Shown here: positions 23,772-31,220 of the stretch, in pieces
Layout: every line of letters begins with the position of its first letter
Numbering within the stretch: the first letter of the stretch is position 1
NCBI GenBank assembly: GCA_022824305.1
Contig: JAJEAD010000002.1
Span: forward strand, 1-64,000
Length of the DNA stretch: 64,000 nt
Reading direction: 5' to 3'
Origin: Gammaproteobacteria bacterium
GTDB taxonomy: Bacteria > Pseudomonadota > Gammaproteobacteria > HK1
Program-made: the position numbers and the translations under genes
The notes under the pieces: model-generated
The model's database searches: none
What the model was told of the DNA's origin: nothing
The model's input: only the letters and a program-made list of their open reading frames with translations

Positions 23772-26047
23772 TTGCCGGCGTGCAGCAACTGCGCGAGGAA
23801 CTCGCCCGCTTTGCCGACCTGGGTACCTCCCCTCCCAAGGAGGTTGGGGATGACGAGCGATTCGCCTTCAGGCTGACTCGTGAAGGCGAAAGCATAGAAC
23901 TCCGTTTCGACCGCGGCGTCGACGGCAGCGTCGCGGAGAGGTCACTCGACGGTGGAGAGCTGCGGGTGCACGAGTCGTACCGAGCCCTTCTCGCGTCGGA
24001 GAGGTTCGGCGACTTGCGCAGGTGGGCAGGCGCACAGACCGCGAGCCTGGAGAGAAGTCTGCGCGACATCGATCGTCCAATCCCGGTAAGGGGGGCGCTC
24101 TCAGACGGAAATGTGACCATGGATGTCGGAGGAATCGACGACTTCCTGGTATCCCGTAGAGACGCCAACACCCACCAAGGATCGGCGCAGATCCTTCTGA
24201 TCGACGGCCCCGCCGGCATCGGCAAGACGAAGTTCATTGAGTTCCTTGCCCGGGAGCGCGCCAAGCGCTTCACGTCCACTCAACGTCCTCTCGTTCTTCA
24301 CGTCCAGAGCCGTGGCCGAGTGCTGACCTTTCTTCAGGACTTGATTGCCTTCAGCCTCCAGACCTTGCGCTTGCGAGTGACCTACGACCAGCTTCCGGTG
24401 CTGGTGCGACACGGGCTCGTCTCGCTCGCCATCGACGGATTCGACGAACTGGGCGACCCGAACGGCTATGACCTCGCCTGGGGTCAGGTAAACGATCTCG
24501 TCAACGAGGTACGCGGCAAGGGCACCCTCATTCTCGCGGGCCGTGAGACCTTCATCGGCCGGGAACGTCTGATGAACAGCATCAAGACGCTGTCCGCAGA
24601 TCGAGACGTCATCGACGTGCTGTCCCTGAAGCCCCCCGCACCGGAAGTAGCAAAGAAATGGCTCAAGGAAAGCGAGAGGGGGTGGTCGGACGAGGATCTC
24701 GATGCTGTCGAGGAGCTGTTCGAGCCTGACAGCTACACGTTGCGGCCCTTCTTTCTGGCGCAACTCGCGGACCGTGAAGTCGCGGATATCTTCAGAAGAG
24801 AGGCACTGGGACATCCCCTTGCCTTTCTCGTCGATCTGATGATCGAACGGGAGGCAGAGAAGTTCGGGGAAGCGGTCGAGAACGTCCTGGATCTGGAAGG
24901 ACGCAAGCGCTTCGTACGGGACTTTCTCCAGGAGGCGGCCCGTGACATGGCGGACCAGCAGAGCGATGCGCTCGACGAGACAGGAATTCTATGGCTCGTC
25001 GACATGGCCGTACCGGAAGGCATTCCCTCAGACACTCGCAATCTGCTCAGGAACCGTGCCAACGTCATGGCCTTCCTCACCACCGACGATCGGCCGGGAT
25101 ATCGCCGTTTCGCCCATTCCCAGTTGTTCAATCACTTCCTGAGCGAGGTGACGCTGGACGTGCTCGCTCGGCACGAGGTACCGAAGTTCATCCGGCGCAA
25201 CATCCTGGGGGCGGACTTCCTCTCGGCTTACAGCGATCTGGTGCAACATGTGGCCAGCTCGAGCCAGGAGTCGGTCCAACACTTCTTCGACGTGGTGCGA
25301 GGGCTGGTGCACAGCTACATGTGGACAGATCGAGGCGCGCGCAACATGGGCGCCCTGCTCATTGCAACATTGCCGGCGACGAGTGAACCGGAACTACGTC
25401 TCGAGGACCTTTACGTTGACGAGGCGTTGATTCAGGGAAGCGCGGCGCCGGCGGACATGGTCCGGGTGACGGTGAATCAGCTCGACGTCCGGGGAGCCGA
25501 TCTCGGCGGACTGCACTTTGCCGATTCGACAATCGTGACTCTCATCGCGAGCGACGCCACGCGAGTGTCGGATTCCTTTCCCGATCCTTCAGTGATTCGA
25601 TATGAGGGCTTCGGTATGGAGCCAGACGCCGTCATCGGATCTCCGGACCAGATACAAAGCTGGGTGGACAGACACGGGAGAGCGCCGAGCCAAGCGTCTC
25701 AGGACCACGAAGGTGGTGTCCCCGAAGATCTGCGGGAACACCGCCTGGTGAAGTTGCTCGAGAGAGCCTGTCGGGTCAGGTCATACTGGATACGCGACGA
25801 CGCCGAAGATCAATTCAACCGCTTCGTTCGGGACCCTGTGTGGCCTGAACTGCTGGGGTTGTTAAAGGCTCATGATCTGGCCAAAGTGAGGCATCCGGCT
25901 GCGTCCGGTCGCAAAGACGATTTCGTTCACGTCGTGAACGCTCCGGGCATACTCCAGGGATTGAGGGCGGAGTCGAGCGACACGAAGATCAGAGGCTTCC
26001 ATAGGGCGCTCCTCAGTCGAATCCACGAAATGGAGGCCGGTGGGTGA
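23768..26047 (+). CDS. NACHT-like STAND ATPase, candidate defence sensor
   Basis: The 759-residue protein has a STAND/NACHT-type P-loop: Walker A G-P-A-G-I-G-K-T at residues 147-154 and Walker B L-A-I-D-G-F-D-E-L at 220-228, the latter with the D-G-x-D-E-L form typical of NACHT. An arginine-bearing strand L-I-L-A-G-R-E-T follows. The N-terminal ~130 residues do not match a domain I know. After the ATPase comes a long helical region, then a short stretch resembling pentapeptide repeats (D-V-R-G-A-D-L-G-G-L-H-F). The C-terminal ~120 residues are basic and unrecognised. The ATG at 23768 has GGAGGT six bases upstream and overlaps the NYN stop. Such ATPases sense phage or stress signals and switch effectors; no close named family is recognised. 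Confidence 0.78.
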   Translation: MIAGVQQLREELARFADLGTSPPKEVGDDERFAFRLTREGESIELRFDRGVDGSVAERSLDGGELRVHESYRALLASERFGDLRRWAGAQTASLERSLRDIDRPIPVRGALSDGNVTMDVGGIDDFLVSRRDANTHQGSAQILLIDGPAGIGKTKFIEFLARERAKRFTSTQRPLVLHVQSRGRVLTFLQDLIAFSLQTLRLRVTYDQLPVLVRHGLVSLAIDGFDELGDPNGYDLAWGQVNDLVNEVRGKGTLILAGRETFIGRERLMNSIKTLSADRDVIDVLSLKPPAPEVAKKWLKESERGWSDEDLDAVEELFEPDSYTLRPFFLAQLADREVADIFRREALGHPLAFLVDLMIEREAEKFGEAVENVLDLEGRKRFVRDFLQEAARDMADQQSDALDETGILWLVDMAVPEGIPSDTRNLLRNRANVMAFLTTDDRPGYRRFAHSQLFNHFLSEVTLDVLARHEVPKFIRRNILGADFLSAYSDLVQHVASSSQESVQHFFDVVRGLVHSYMWTDRGARNMGALLIATLPATSEPELRLEDLYVDEALIQGSAAPADMVRVTVNQLDVRGADLGGLHFADSTIVTLIASDATRVSDSFPDPSVIRYEGFGMEPDAVIGSPDQIQSWVDRHGRAPSQASQDHEGGVPEDLREHRLVKLLERACRVRSYWIRDDAEDQFNRFVRDPVWPELLGLLKAHDLAKVRHPAASGRKDDFVHVVNAPGILQGLRAESSDTKIRGFHRALLSRIHEMEAGG

Positions 26048-26093
26048 GCACTGCCGTCGGACCATCCGAGGTCTGCGTTGCTTCGGTTGCCAT

Positions 26094-26244
26094 AACTTGC
26101 TACTGCGCTGAGATTTCACGTATGTGAGTGCTCTGATTTTCTTACAATGTGAGAAACTTGTTCTTCCCAACTTGCTACAGTCGGCAGGTTGCACACTGCG
26201 AACGCCGCGCTGCTGCAGAGTGTGACCGCTTCCTGACTTGCTAC
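26094..26244. repeat. Three short direct repeats in an AT-richer stretch
   Basis: The word acttgctac occurs at about 26095-26103, 26170-26178 and 26236-26244, the last two continuing as acttgctacag. Spacings are about 75 and 66 bases. The stretch follows the STAND gene and has lower GC than its surroundings. These could be protein-binding sites or chance; they are too short and few for a CRISPR array. No gene is seen from 26048 to 26392. Confidence 0.35.
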
Positions 26245-26392
26245 AGTTACCCGCGACGTAGGGCATTGAACAAACGGCTTTTTCGTCCGCCTACTGGTCA
26301 GAAAGTCCCCAGTTGGGCGGGCGGATTCGGCGGTGCCTTGCGAGACTTTACGACGTAGGTCTCGATGCGGCTGAACTGCTCGTCGGTTGTCG

Positions 26393-26591
26393 TCAGGAGT
26401 CGGACCTCTCCGGCGGATGGAACTGGGCGATCCTGTTCCTCTTCTCTATACAAGGCCCGCACACGGAACGCCCGTCAGCAAGCGGGCGGTCGCCGCAGCG
26501 AGGTACTTCCCTGGGCGATGCGTTCTGCGGTTCTGCGCTTGAAACGCTCGCGGTTGTGCTGCCTACTGACCTCTGGGTCTCGATGTGCCAC
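26393..26591 (-). pseudogene. Frameshifted small Cys-motif protein gene
   Basis: From GTG 26591, which has AAGGAGA upstream, the frame begins M-A-H-R-D-P-E-V-S-R and then R-F-K-R-R-T-A-E-R-I-A-Q-G. It soon stops. In another frame the expected continuation appears: R-C-G-D-R-P-L-A-D-G-R-S-V-C-G-P-C, then E-K-R-N-R, to a stop at 26393. The start style and the C-x-x-C-like motif resemble small zinc-ribbon proteins seen in mobile DNA. The break is near 26510. It is either a decayed gene or a sequencing indel. Confidence 0.45.
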
Positions 26592-26676
26592 GACGCTCTC
26601 CTTGTCGAATTCGGATGCGGGACGGAGGACACCTGGCCGGGGTGCTGCCGGCGGTGCGCGCTGGGGAGAACGCTCA

Positions 26677-26931
26677 TCAGCCCTTCTGCCGGGGATTGCA
26701 GAACAGGTCCGTCGATAGGCTGCCCCAATACTGGACGTCGGAAGCCTTGAAGTTGAGCGCGGTGCAGATAGTGATGTCGTTGGGGGCGGGCCGCAGCTCC
26801 TTGACTGCCTTCAGGGTGGCGATCACGCGCTTCGCCTTGTGCCGGTTCGCGCTGGTGGTGGCCGGCAGGCCGGTGGCGCAACCGCAGCTGCGTTCGCGCG
26901 GGTTTCTGGGTGATGCGATACTGCCGACGCT
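26677..26931 (-). pseudogene. Unidentified coding remnant
   Basis: A GC3-rich minus-strand frame without a start codon runs from about 26931 to TGA at 26679-26677. It encodes R-H-K-A-K-R-V-I-A-T-L-K-A-V-K-E-L and then W-G-S-L-S-T-D-L-F. Codon choice looks like a real gene, but the frame opens only after a TGA at 26934-26932 and has no ATG or good GTG. It is probably the 3' part of a degraded gene. I do not recognise the family. Confidence 0.35.
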
Positions 26932-26987
26932 TCACGATTGGTGCGCGGGATGGCTGCACTGATCTCATGACGAGTGAGTGCGGAGAC

Positions 26988-28157
26988 ATGTGTGTGCGAT
27001 ACAGCCCGTCGAGTAGAGTGCTCTTCGTGTCGATCTGTTCGCTTACCAAGGCCGCGGGGGGCGATGACGGGTACGACGCACACCATGCAGTCGTCACCGG
27101 CCTCAATCCGCGCCTCGCACGGAGGCTGCTCTGGCACAGGGAGCGAGCGCTCAAGCTGGTGCAAAGCGCGTCGGACGTGAAGTGGCAAGGCGTTGCGTTG
27201 CCGGAGCTCGAATACAACCGCGATCTTTGCCGGGGTTCCGAATTCGGAGGCGATGGCCGGGCGCGTTACCTGCCCGCGGCGGAGCGCTACCAGGGACGGT
27301 TCTTTCTCGGCCTCGGGCCGGACGGCTTGCGCGCGCTACGGGCCTCGCGGCACCACATGCTTCTGTTGTCGGGGCTTTACGGCGTGCTGCGGCCGTTCGA
27401 GCCGATACAGCTGTACAGCTGTCCCCTGGACGCCAGCATCGCGCAGCTGTGGCGCGAGGAGAACGTGCTCACCGACATCGTGAGCGATTACGTGGTGCGG
27501 GAGGGGATCGAGAGGATTGTCGACCTGACGGCGATCGACGCCTATCGCAGGCTCATAGATTGGGACGAAGTATCGGGCTACGGCGTGCAGGTACTGCACT
27601 GCTTTCACGCGATGGGAGCGGGCGACTACGCCCTGATCCCATTCGGCAAGGTGATGGGCAAGCAGCTACTCGGAATGCCGGACGCTGAATTGCTCGCCCT
27701 GGAACCCGAACATCGTATGGAGAGTATCGTGTTCCGTGCCCTGACCGCCCCGGGCAGCGGTTTTCCGGACGAGGCGGCGGCGATCGCGGCATCGCAGCCG
27801 GAAGAAGACATCGTCGAGACTCACGCAATTGAGGCGGTTTCCGAGGTGCTTGGTGGCGGCAACCCGAAGCCCTCGGGGAGCGGCGGGGGCGGGGAGTGGC
27901 GATTCGCGGCGTTGTCGAAGTTTCGCAAGGACGTCTGGCGCCAACCGAACCTGTTCGAGCGGGTGGCGAACGCGATCGTGGAAATATGCAAAGACCCGAT
28001 GACCTCTCGGGGAAACACAGTAAAGCGACTGAAGGGCGGTATGAGTGGATACTGGCGATATCGGCTGGGGGATTTCCGGCTCGTGTACCGCCCGGACAAT
28101 GACCGCCTGACCGTCTTCTGCTATCGGCTGGCGCCCAGAGGTGGCGTCTACGATTGA
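26988..28157 (+). CDS. YaaA-like protein fused to a RelE/ParE-type domain
   Basis: The ~389-residue protein has an N-terminal part related to the YaaA/DUF328 peroxide-stress family, shown by L-L-L-S-G-L-Y-G-V-L-R-P-F and the surrounding K/Y-rich strands. A Gly/Ser linker (G-S-G-G-G-G near residue 300) leads to a RelE/ParE-superfamily domain ending K-R-L-K-G-G-M-S-G-Y-W-R-Y-R-L, then F-R-L-V-Y-R-P. This C-terminal fold belongs to toxins that cleave mRNA or poison gyrase. No separate antitoxin gene is seen beside it. Start choice is uncertain: ATG 26988 or GTG 26994, both near GGAG. The stop overlaps the TTG of the next gene. A stress- or DNA-damage-triggered toxin role is inference. Confidence 0.75.
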   Translation: MCVRYSPSSRVLFVSICSLTKAAGGDDGYDAHHAVVTGLNPRLARRLLWHRERALKLVQSASDVKWQGVALPELEYNRDLCRGSEFGGDGRARYLPAAERYQGRFFLGLGPDGLRALRASRHHMLLLSGLYGVLRPFEPIQLYSCPLDASIAQLWREENVLTDIVSDYVVREGIERIVDLTAIDAYRRLIDWDEVSGYGVQVLHCFHAMGAGDYALIPFGKVMGKQLLGMPDAELLALEPEHRMESIVFRALTAPGSGFPDEAAAIAASQPEEDIVETHAIEAVSEVLGGGNPKPSGSGGGGEWRFAALSKFRKDVWRQPNLFERVANAIVEICKDPMTSRGNTVKRLKGGMSGYWRYRLGDFRLVYRPDNDRLTVFCYRLAPRGGVYD

Positions 28158-28822
28158 GTAGAGAGAGAATCCTAAGAATCACGACCGAGTGCAAGTCGCG
28201 CTTGGTCAGTCGCAGATGTCGAATGTTCCGGGTAGGCCATTTTGAAAGCCGAATCAGGGTGGATGATGTGGTTCGAATTACTGGCAGGAAGAAGAAGCGT
28301 AACCGTTTCCTCCGGAAGAATGCGGATAATGGTTCAAATGCACAGGTAGATGGTTCAGGTATCCGGGCGTATGGGGTCTTGGTGCCGCGCGTCGTTGGCG
28401 ATCCGGGATTCTTCTCGGATTCACCACGACGAAGCAAAATACTGAAGTTTGCGGACCGCCGAAGAAGGAGCCCTACGCGTGCGGAAAGACAACTGGAACA
28501 AATTTTGAATACCCTCAAAGGAGGGGTTTTGCGAGGCAAGTTCAAGCGCGAGCATGCAGTCTCTGGGAAATGGATTGTCGACTTCTTCTTTCCCAAGATA
28601 AGGCTGGCGATAGAAGTTGATGGATCCGCTCATCTCACCGAAGAGCAGGCAATTCGTGACCGAGAAAAGGATGCCGACTGTGCAAGACTTGACATCACGG
28701 TTCTTCGGATTAGCAATCACGAGGTTTTTGGAAACCGGAGGAAATTGATTAACAAACTCCGGGGTGGATGGCGAAGGGCCTTGGATCGCGAGAACCAAAT
28801 TATTGGCAAGACACCTGTCTAG
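28154..28822 (+). CDS. DUF559-type endonuclease-like protein
   Basis: The 222-residue protein carries a C-terminal DUF559/Vsr-like PD-(D/E)XK domain: T-R-A-E-R-Q-L-E near residue 110, then V-D-F-F-F-P-K-I-R-L-A-I-E-V-D-G-S-A-H, whose D...E-x-D triad is the likely metal site. The first ~90 residues are basic and unrecognised. The TTG at 28154 overlaps the stop of the YaaA-RelE-like gene as TTGA, suggesting coupling; an ATG at 28223 is a possible later start. The gene is less GC-rich than the rest of the window, which suggests recent transfer. It may be a nuclease effector of the island. Confidence 0.72.
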   Translation: MSRERILRITTECKSRLVSRRCRMFRVGHFESRIRVDDVVRITGRKKKRNRFLRKNADNGSNAQVDGSGIRAYGVLVPRVVGDPGFFSDSPRRSKILKFADRRRRSPTRAERQLEQILNTLKGGVLRGKFKREHAVSGKWIVDFFFPKIRLAIEVDGSAHLTEEQAIRDREKDADCARLDITVLRISNHEVFGNRRKLINKLRGGWRRALDRENQIIGKTPV

Positions 28823-28954
28823 CCAATGAGCATTGGCATAGTCGTGGCAACACTGGCCTTCGGGTCCCGGATATCGAAGGGCAGGCAGTTCGTTGCGACA
28901 CTGTCGAAGAAACGGCGGCACAGTGAACGGGTGAACTTTGGGGTGCGGGGGTAG

Positions 28955-29112
28955 ACCGGCGCCACTACATCATGCTGATGCTGCTGGTGGTGGTGCGCCT
29001 CATCATCGGACATCGGCGACTGCGAGACCTCGACTACTACCGGGACGATGAGCTGGTCAAGCAGGTGCTCGGCCTGAACCGCCTGCCGGACTTGGCGTTG
29101 GCATTCTCTTGA
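28955..29112 (+). pseudogene. IS1380-like transposase fragment
   Basis: The frame reads M-L-M-L-L-V-V-V-R-L-I-I-G-H-R-R-L, then D-L-D-Y-Y-R-D-D-E-L-V and V-L-G-L-N-R-L-P-D before an early stop. This is the conserved N-terminal segment of IS1380-family transposases (normally L-L-G-Y-R-R-L-x-D-L-D-x-x-R-D-D and L-P-D-x-S-T). Only about 50 codons remain and the catalytic core is absent. It lies next to the right repeat of the island. Confidence 0.6.
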
Positions 29113-29193
29113 GAAGTACGCGTGACGTTCTGTATTCATGTGAAATCTGAGATTTTGCCACCAGATCCGAATTACAAAACCGGGCCACGTCCG

Positions 29194-30066
29194 TCAGCCC
29201 ACGAGCCTCGCGCGAAGCGCGGACCCGATGTCGGAGGGGGTGTCGAGCACTTCCACCCCGGCGCGCTCGAGCGCGGCGCGTTTGGAGGCGTGGGTTCCGC
29301 GATCCCCCATCACGATGGCGCCGGCATGGCCCATCTTCCGGCCGGGAGGGGAGGCGCGGCCGGCGATGAACGCGAAGACCGGCTTCTCCATCGCGGCGGC
29401 GTACTCCGCCGCCTCTTCCTCCATCGAGCCGCCGATCTCGCCGACCATCACCACGGCCCGGGTGCGTTCGTCCCCGTCCAGGGATTCGAGCGCGTCCCGG
29501 GTGCTGGTGCCGGCGACCGGATCGCCGCCGATGCCGACCAGGGCGGACTGGCCGAAGCCCGCCTGCACGACATTGAGGCACATCAGGGTGCCGAGGCTCC
29601 CGCTGCGCGTGATGACCCCGACCTCCCCGGGCTGGAAGATGTCGGGGTCGAAGGCGGGCATGAATCCCACGAAACACTCCCCGGGCGTCACGTGTCCCGC
29701 GGTGTTCGGGCCGGCCACCCTCGTTCCGTTCGCGCGAGCGGCGGCCAGCACGTACATCACGTCCTGCACCGGCACGTGCTCGGTGAGGATCACGAGCTTG
29801 CCGGCGCCCGCTTCGACGGCGTCGACGGCGGCATCCTTTACTCCAAGGGGCGGGATGAAGAGCACCGACACGTCGAAGCCCGCGTCGTCCATCGCATCCT
29901 GCGCGCTCTCGTAGACCGGCACCCCGCAGTGTTCCGTCCCCGCCTTTCGCGGGTTCACGCCCCCCGTCACCCGGGTGCCGTAGGCCTGCATGCGCGCCGT
30001 CCAGAAGGAACCCTGGCGGCCGGTGATCCCCTGCACCAGCACGCGCTCGTGCCCCCGGACGATCAC
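29194..30066 (-). CDS. Succinate/malate-type CoA ligase (ADP-forming), alpha subunit
   Basis: The 290-residue subunit belongs to the SucD/MtkB family, which forms acyl-CoA from a carboxylate, CoA and ATP through a phosphohistidine. The CoA-binding N-domain has V-Q-G-I-T-G-R-Q-G, and the active His is in G-R-K-M-G-H-A-G. It starts with GTG at 30066, overlapping the beta-subunit stop by four bases. The substrate may be succinate, malate or another acid: the adjacent acylating aldehyde dehydrogenase suggests that the pair converts an aldehyde-derived acyl-CoA to free acid with ATP gain. The last two residues (V-G) come from sequence beyond the island repeat and differ from the displaced old end. 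Confidence 0.88.
   Translation of the reverse strand: MIVRGHERVLVQGITGRQGSFWTARMQAYGTRVTGGVNPRKAGTEHCGVPVYESAQDAMDDAGFDVSVLFIPPLGVKDAAVDAVEAGAGKLVILTEHVPVQDVMYVLAAARANGTRVAGPNTAGHVTPGECFVGFMPAFDPDIFQPGEVGVITRSGSLGTLMCLNVVQAGFGQSALVGIGGDPVAGTSTRDALESLDGDERTRAVVMVGEIGGSMEEEAAEYAAAMEKPVFAFIAGRASPPGRKMGHAGAIVMGDRGTHASKRAALERAGVEVLDTPSDIGSALRARLVG
29202..29323. repeat. Right 122-bp direct repeat (att-like), partner at 22642-22763
   Basis: This copy lies inside the intact CoA-ligase alpha gene and restores its reading frame to a stop at 29194. It differs from the left copy at three positions. Similarity ends sharply on both sides. Confidence 0.9.
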
Positions 30067-31214
30067 GCCGCGGACCCCGCCGAAGGCGCGCGCGCCGCCT
30101 CGACCGCGGCCCGGATCGCGTCGTCCATCGTCGCCCGGGGCTCGATGCCGAGGCGAGCCCGCAGCATCGCTACCGCCTCGCGCCAGCCGGTGCCGCGGAT
30201 GCTGAAGAAGACGGGAATCGACGGCGAGAGATCGAGCCAGGCGTCGATGACTCCTTCCGTCATCACGTCGGTACGCGCGAAGGCGCCGCAGAAGTTGACC
30301 ACCAGGCTCCTGACCCGATGGTTTGCGAGCACCAGCTCCAGGGCGGGCCGTGCCATCGTGTAGGCCTCCCCGCCGATCTCGAGAAAATTGGCGGGCCGAC
30401 CGCCGTGGTGGGCGATCACGTCCATGGTGGCCATGGTGAGGCCGGCGCCGTTGGCGAGCACTCCGACTTCCCCGTCGAGCTCGACATACTTGAGGCCCAG
30501 GCCCTCGCCGCGCAACTCGAGTTCGCTGAGCGGATCGGGGCGCCCGAGCGCGGCGAGCTCCGGCTGCCGCTTGATACTCGAATCGTCGAGCACCAGCTTG
30601 CAGTCGAGCGCGGCGAGGGAGCCGTCCCGCAGCAGGGCGAGGGGATTGACCTCGAGCAGCTCGGCATCGTGCCCGCGGTAGATCGCGTAGAGCCGCGCCA
30701 GCAGGTCCGCGACGGCATCCTTCGTCTGGGCGTCGAGGTCGAGTCCCTCGCAGCGCGAGAGCAGGGATCCGCGCTCCGGTCCCCCACGAATGTCGACCGC
30801 GATGCGGCGCAGGCGCTCGGGAAAGCGGCGAGCCGACTCCTCGATGTCCATGCCCCCGGCGGTGGAGAACATCAGGAGCGGAGCGCGGCTCTCCGGGTCG
30901 TTGAGCACCGCGGCATAGAACTCCCGCGCGATGTCCGCGCGCTGCTCCACGAGCACCCGCTCCACCGGGTGCCCCGCAATGTCCATGGCAAGGATCTCGG
31001 CCGCTGCCGCCCGCGCCGCGTGGCGGTCGTCGGCGGCCTTGATGCCGCCCGCCTTCCCGCGCCGTCCCGCCGGCACCTGCGCCTTGACGATGCAGGGCCC
31101 CAGGTCCTCCGCGGCGCGCGCCGCGGCGTCAGGGCTCTCCGCGACCCGGGAGCGCGGTGTCGCGATCCCGCCCGCGGCGAGGAGAGGCTTGCCGGCGTAT
31201 TCCTCGAGGTTCAT
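30063..31214 (-). CDS. Succinate/malate-type CoA ligase (ADP-forming), beta subunit
   Basis: The 383-residue subunit has the ATP-grasp fold of SucC/MtkA. It starts M-N-L-E-E-Y-A-G-K, has the nucleotide-binding A-G-R-R-G-K-A-G-G-I-K and the conserved L-L-E-V-N-P-L-A-L, and has N-G-A-G-L-T-M-A-T-M-D in the CoA-ligase domain. It pairs with the alpha subunit encoded directly downstream, whose GTG overlaps its TGA. The aldehyde dehydrogenase gene ends six bases upstream, so the three form one operon. Confidence 0.9.
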   Translation of the reverse strand: MNLEEYAGKPLLAAGGIATPRSRVAESPDAAARAAEDLGPCIVKAQVPAGRRGKAGGIKAADDRHAARAAAAEILAMDIAGHPVERVLVEQRADIAREFYAAVLNDPESRAPLLMFSTAGGMDIEESARRFPERLRRIAVDIRGGPERGSLLSRCEGLDLDAQTKDAVADLLARLYAIYRGHDAELLEVNPLALLRDGSLAALDCKLVLDDSSIKRQPELAALGRPDPLSELELRGEGLGLKYVELDGEVGVLANGAGLTMATMDVIAHHGGRPANFLEIGGEAYTMARPALELVLANHRVRSLVVNFCGAFARTDVMTEGVIDAWLDLSPSIPVFFSIRGTGWREAVAMLRARLGIEPRATMDDAIRAAVEAARAPSAGSAA

Positions 31215-31220
31215 CCCGTC

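Larger units (their letters stand above)
22764..29201. mobile_element. Putative integrated island between direct repeats
   Basis: The segment between the two 122-bp repeats has the features of a genomic island. It sits at the 3' end of a housekeeping-type gene, leaves an intact gene copy at one end and a displaced 3' fragment at the other, and carries nuclease, STAND and toxin-like genes, broken genes and an IS1380-like transposase remnant. Parts, such as 26050-26290 and 28170-28830, are visibly less GC-rich than the neighbours. I found no integrase, so it may have been lost or the element may be mobilised in trans. Confidence 0.65.

Noticed and set aside
26094-26244. Possible degenerate CRISPR array from three acttgctac words
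   Set aside because: The repeats are only about 9-11 bases, there are three of them, and no cas gene is present.
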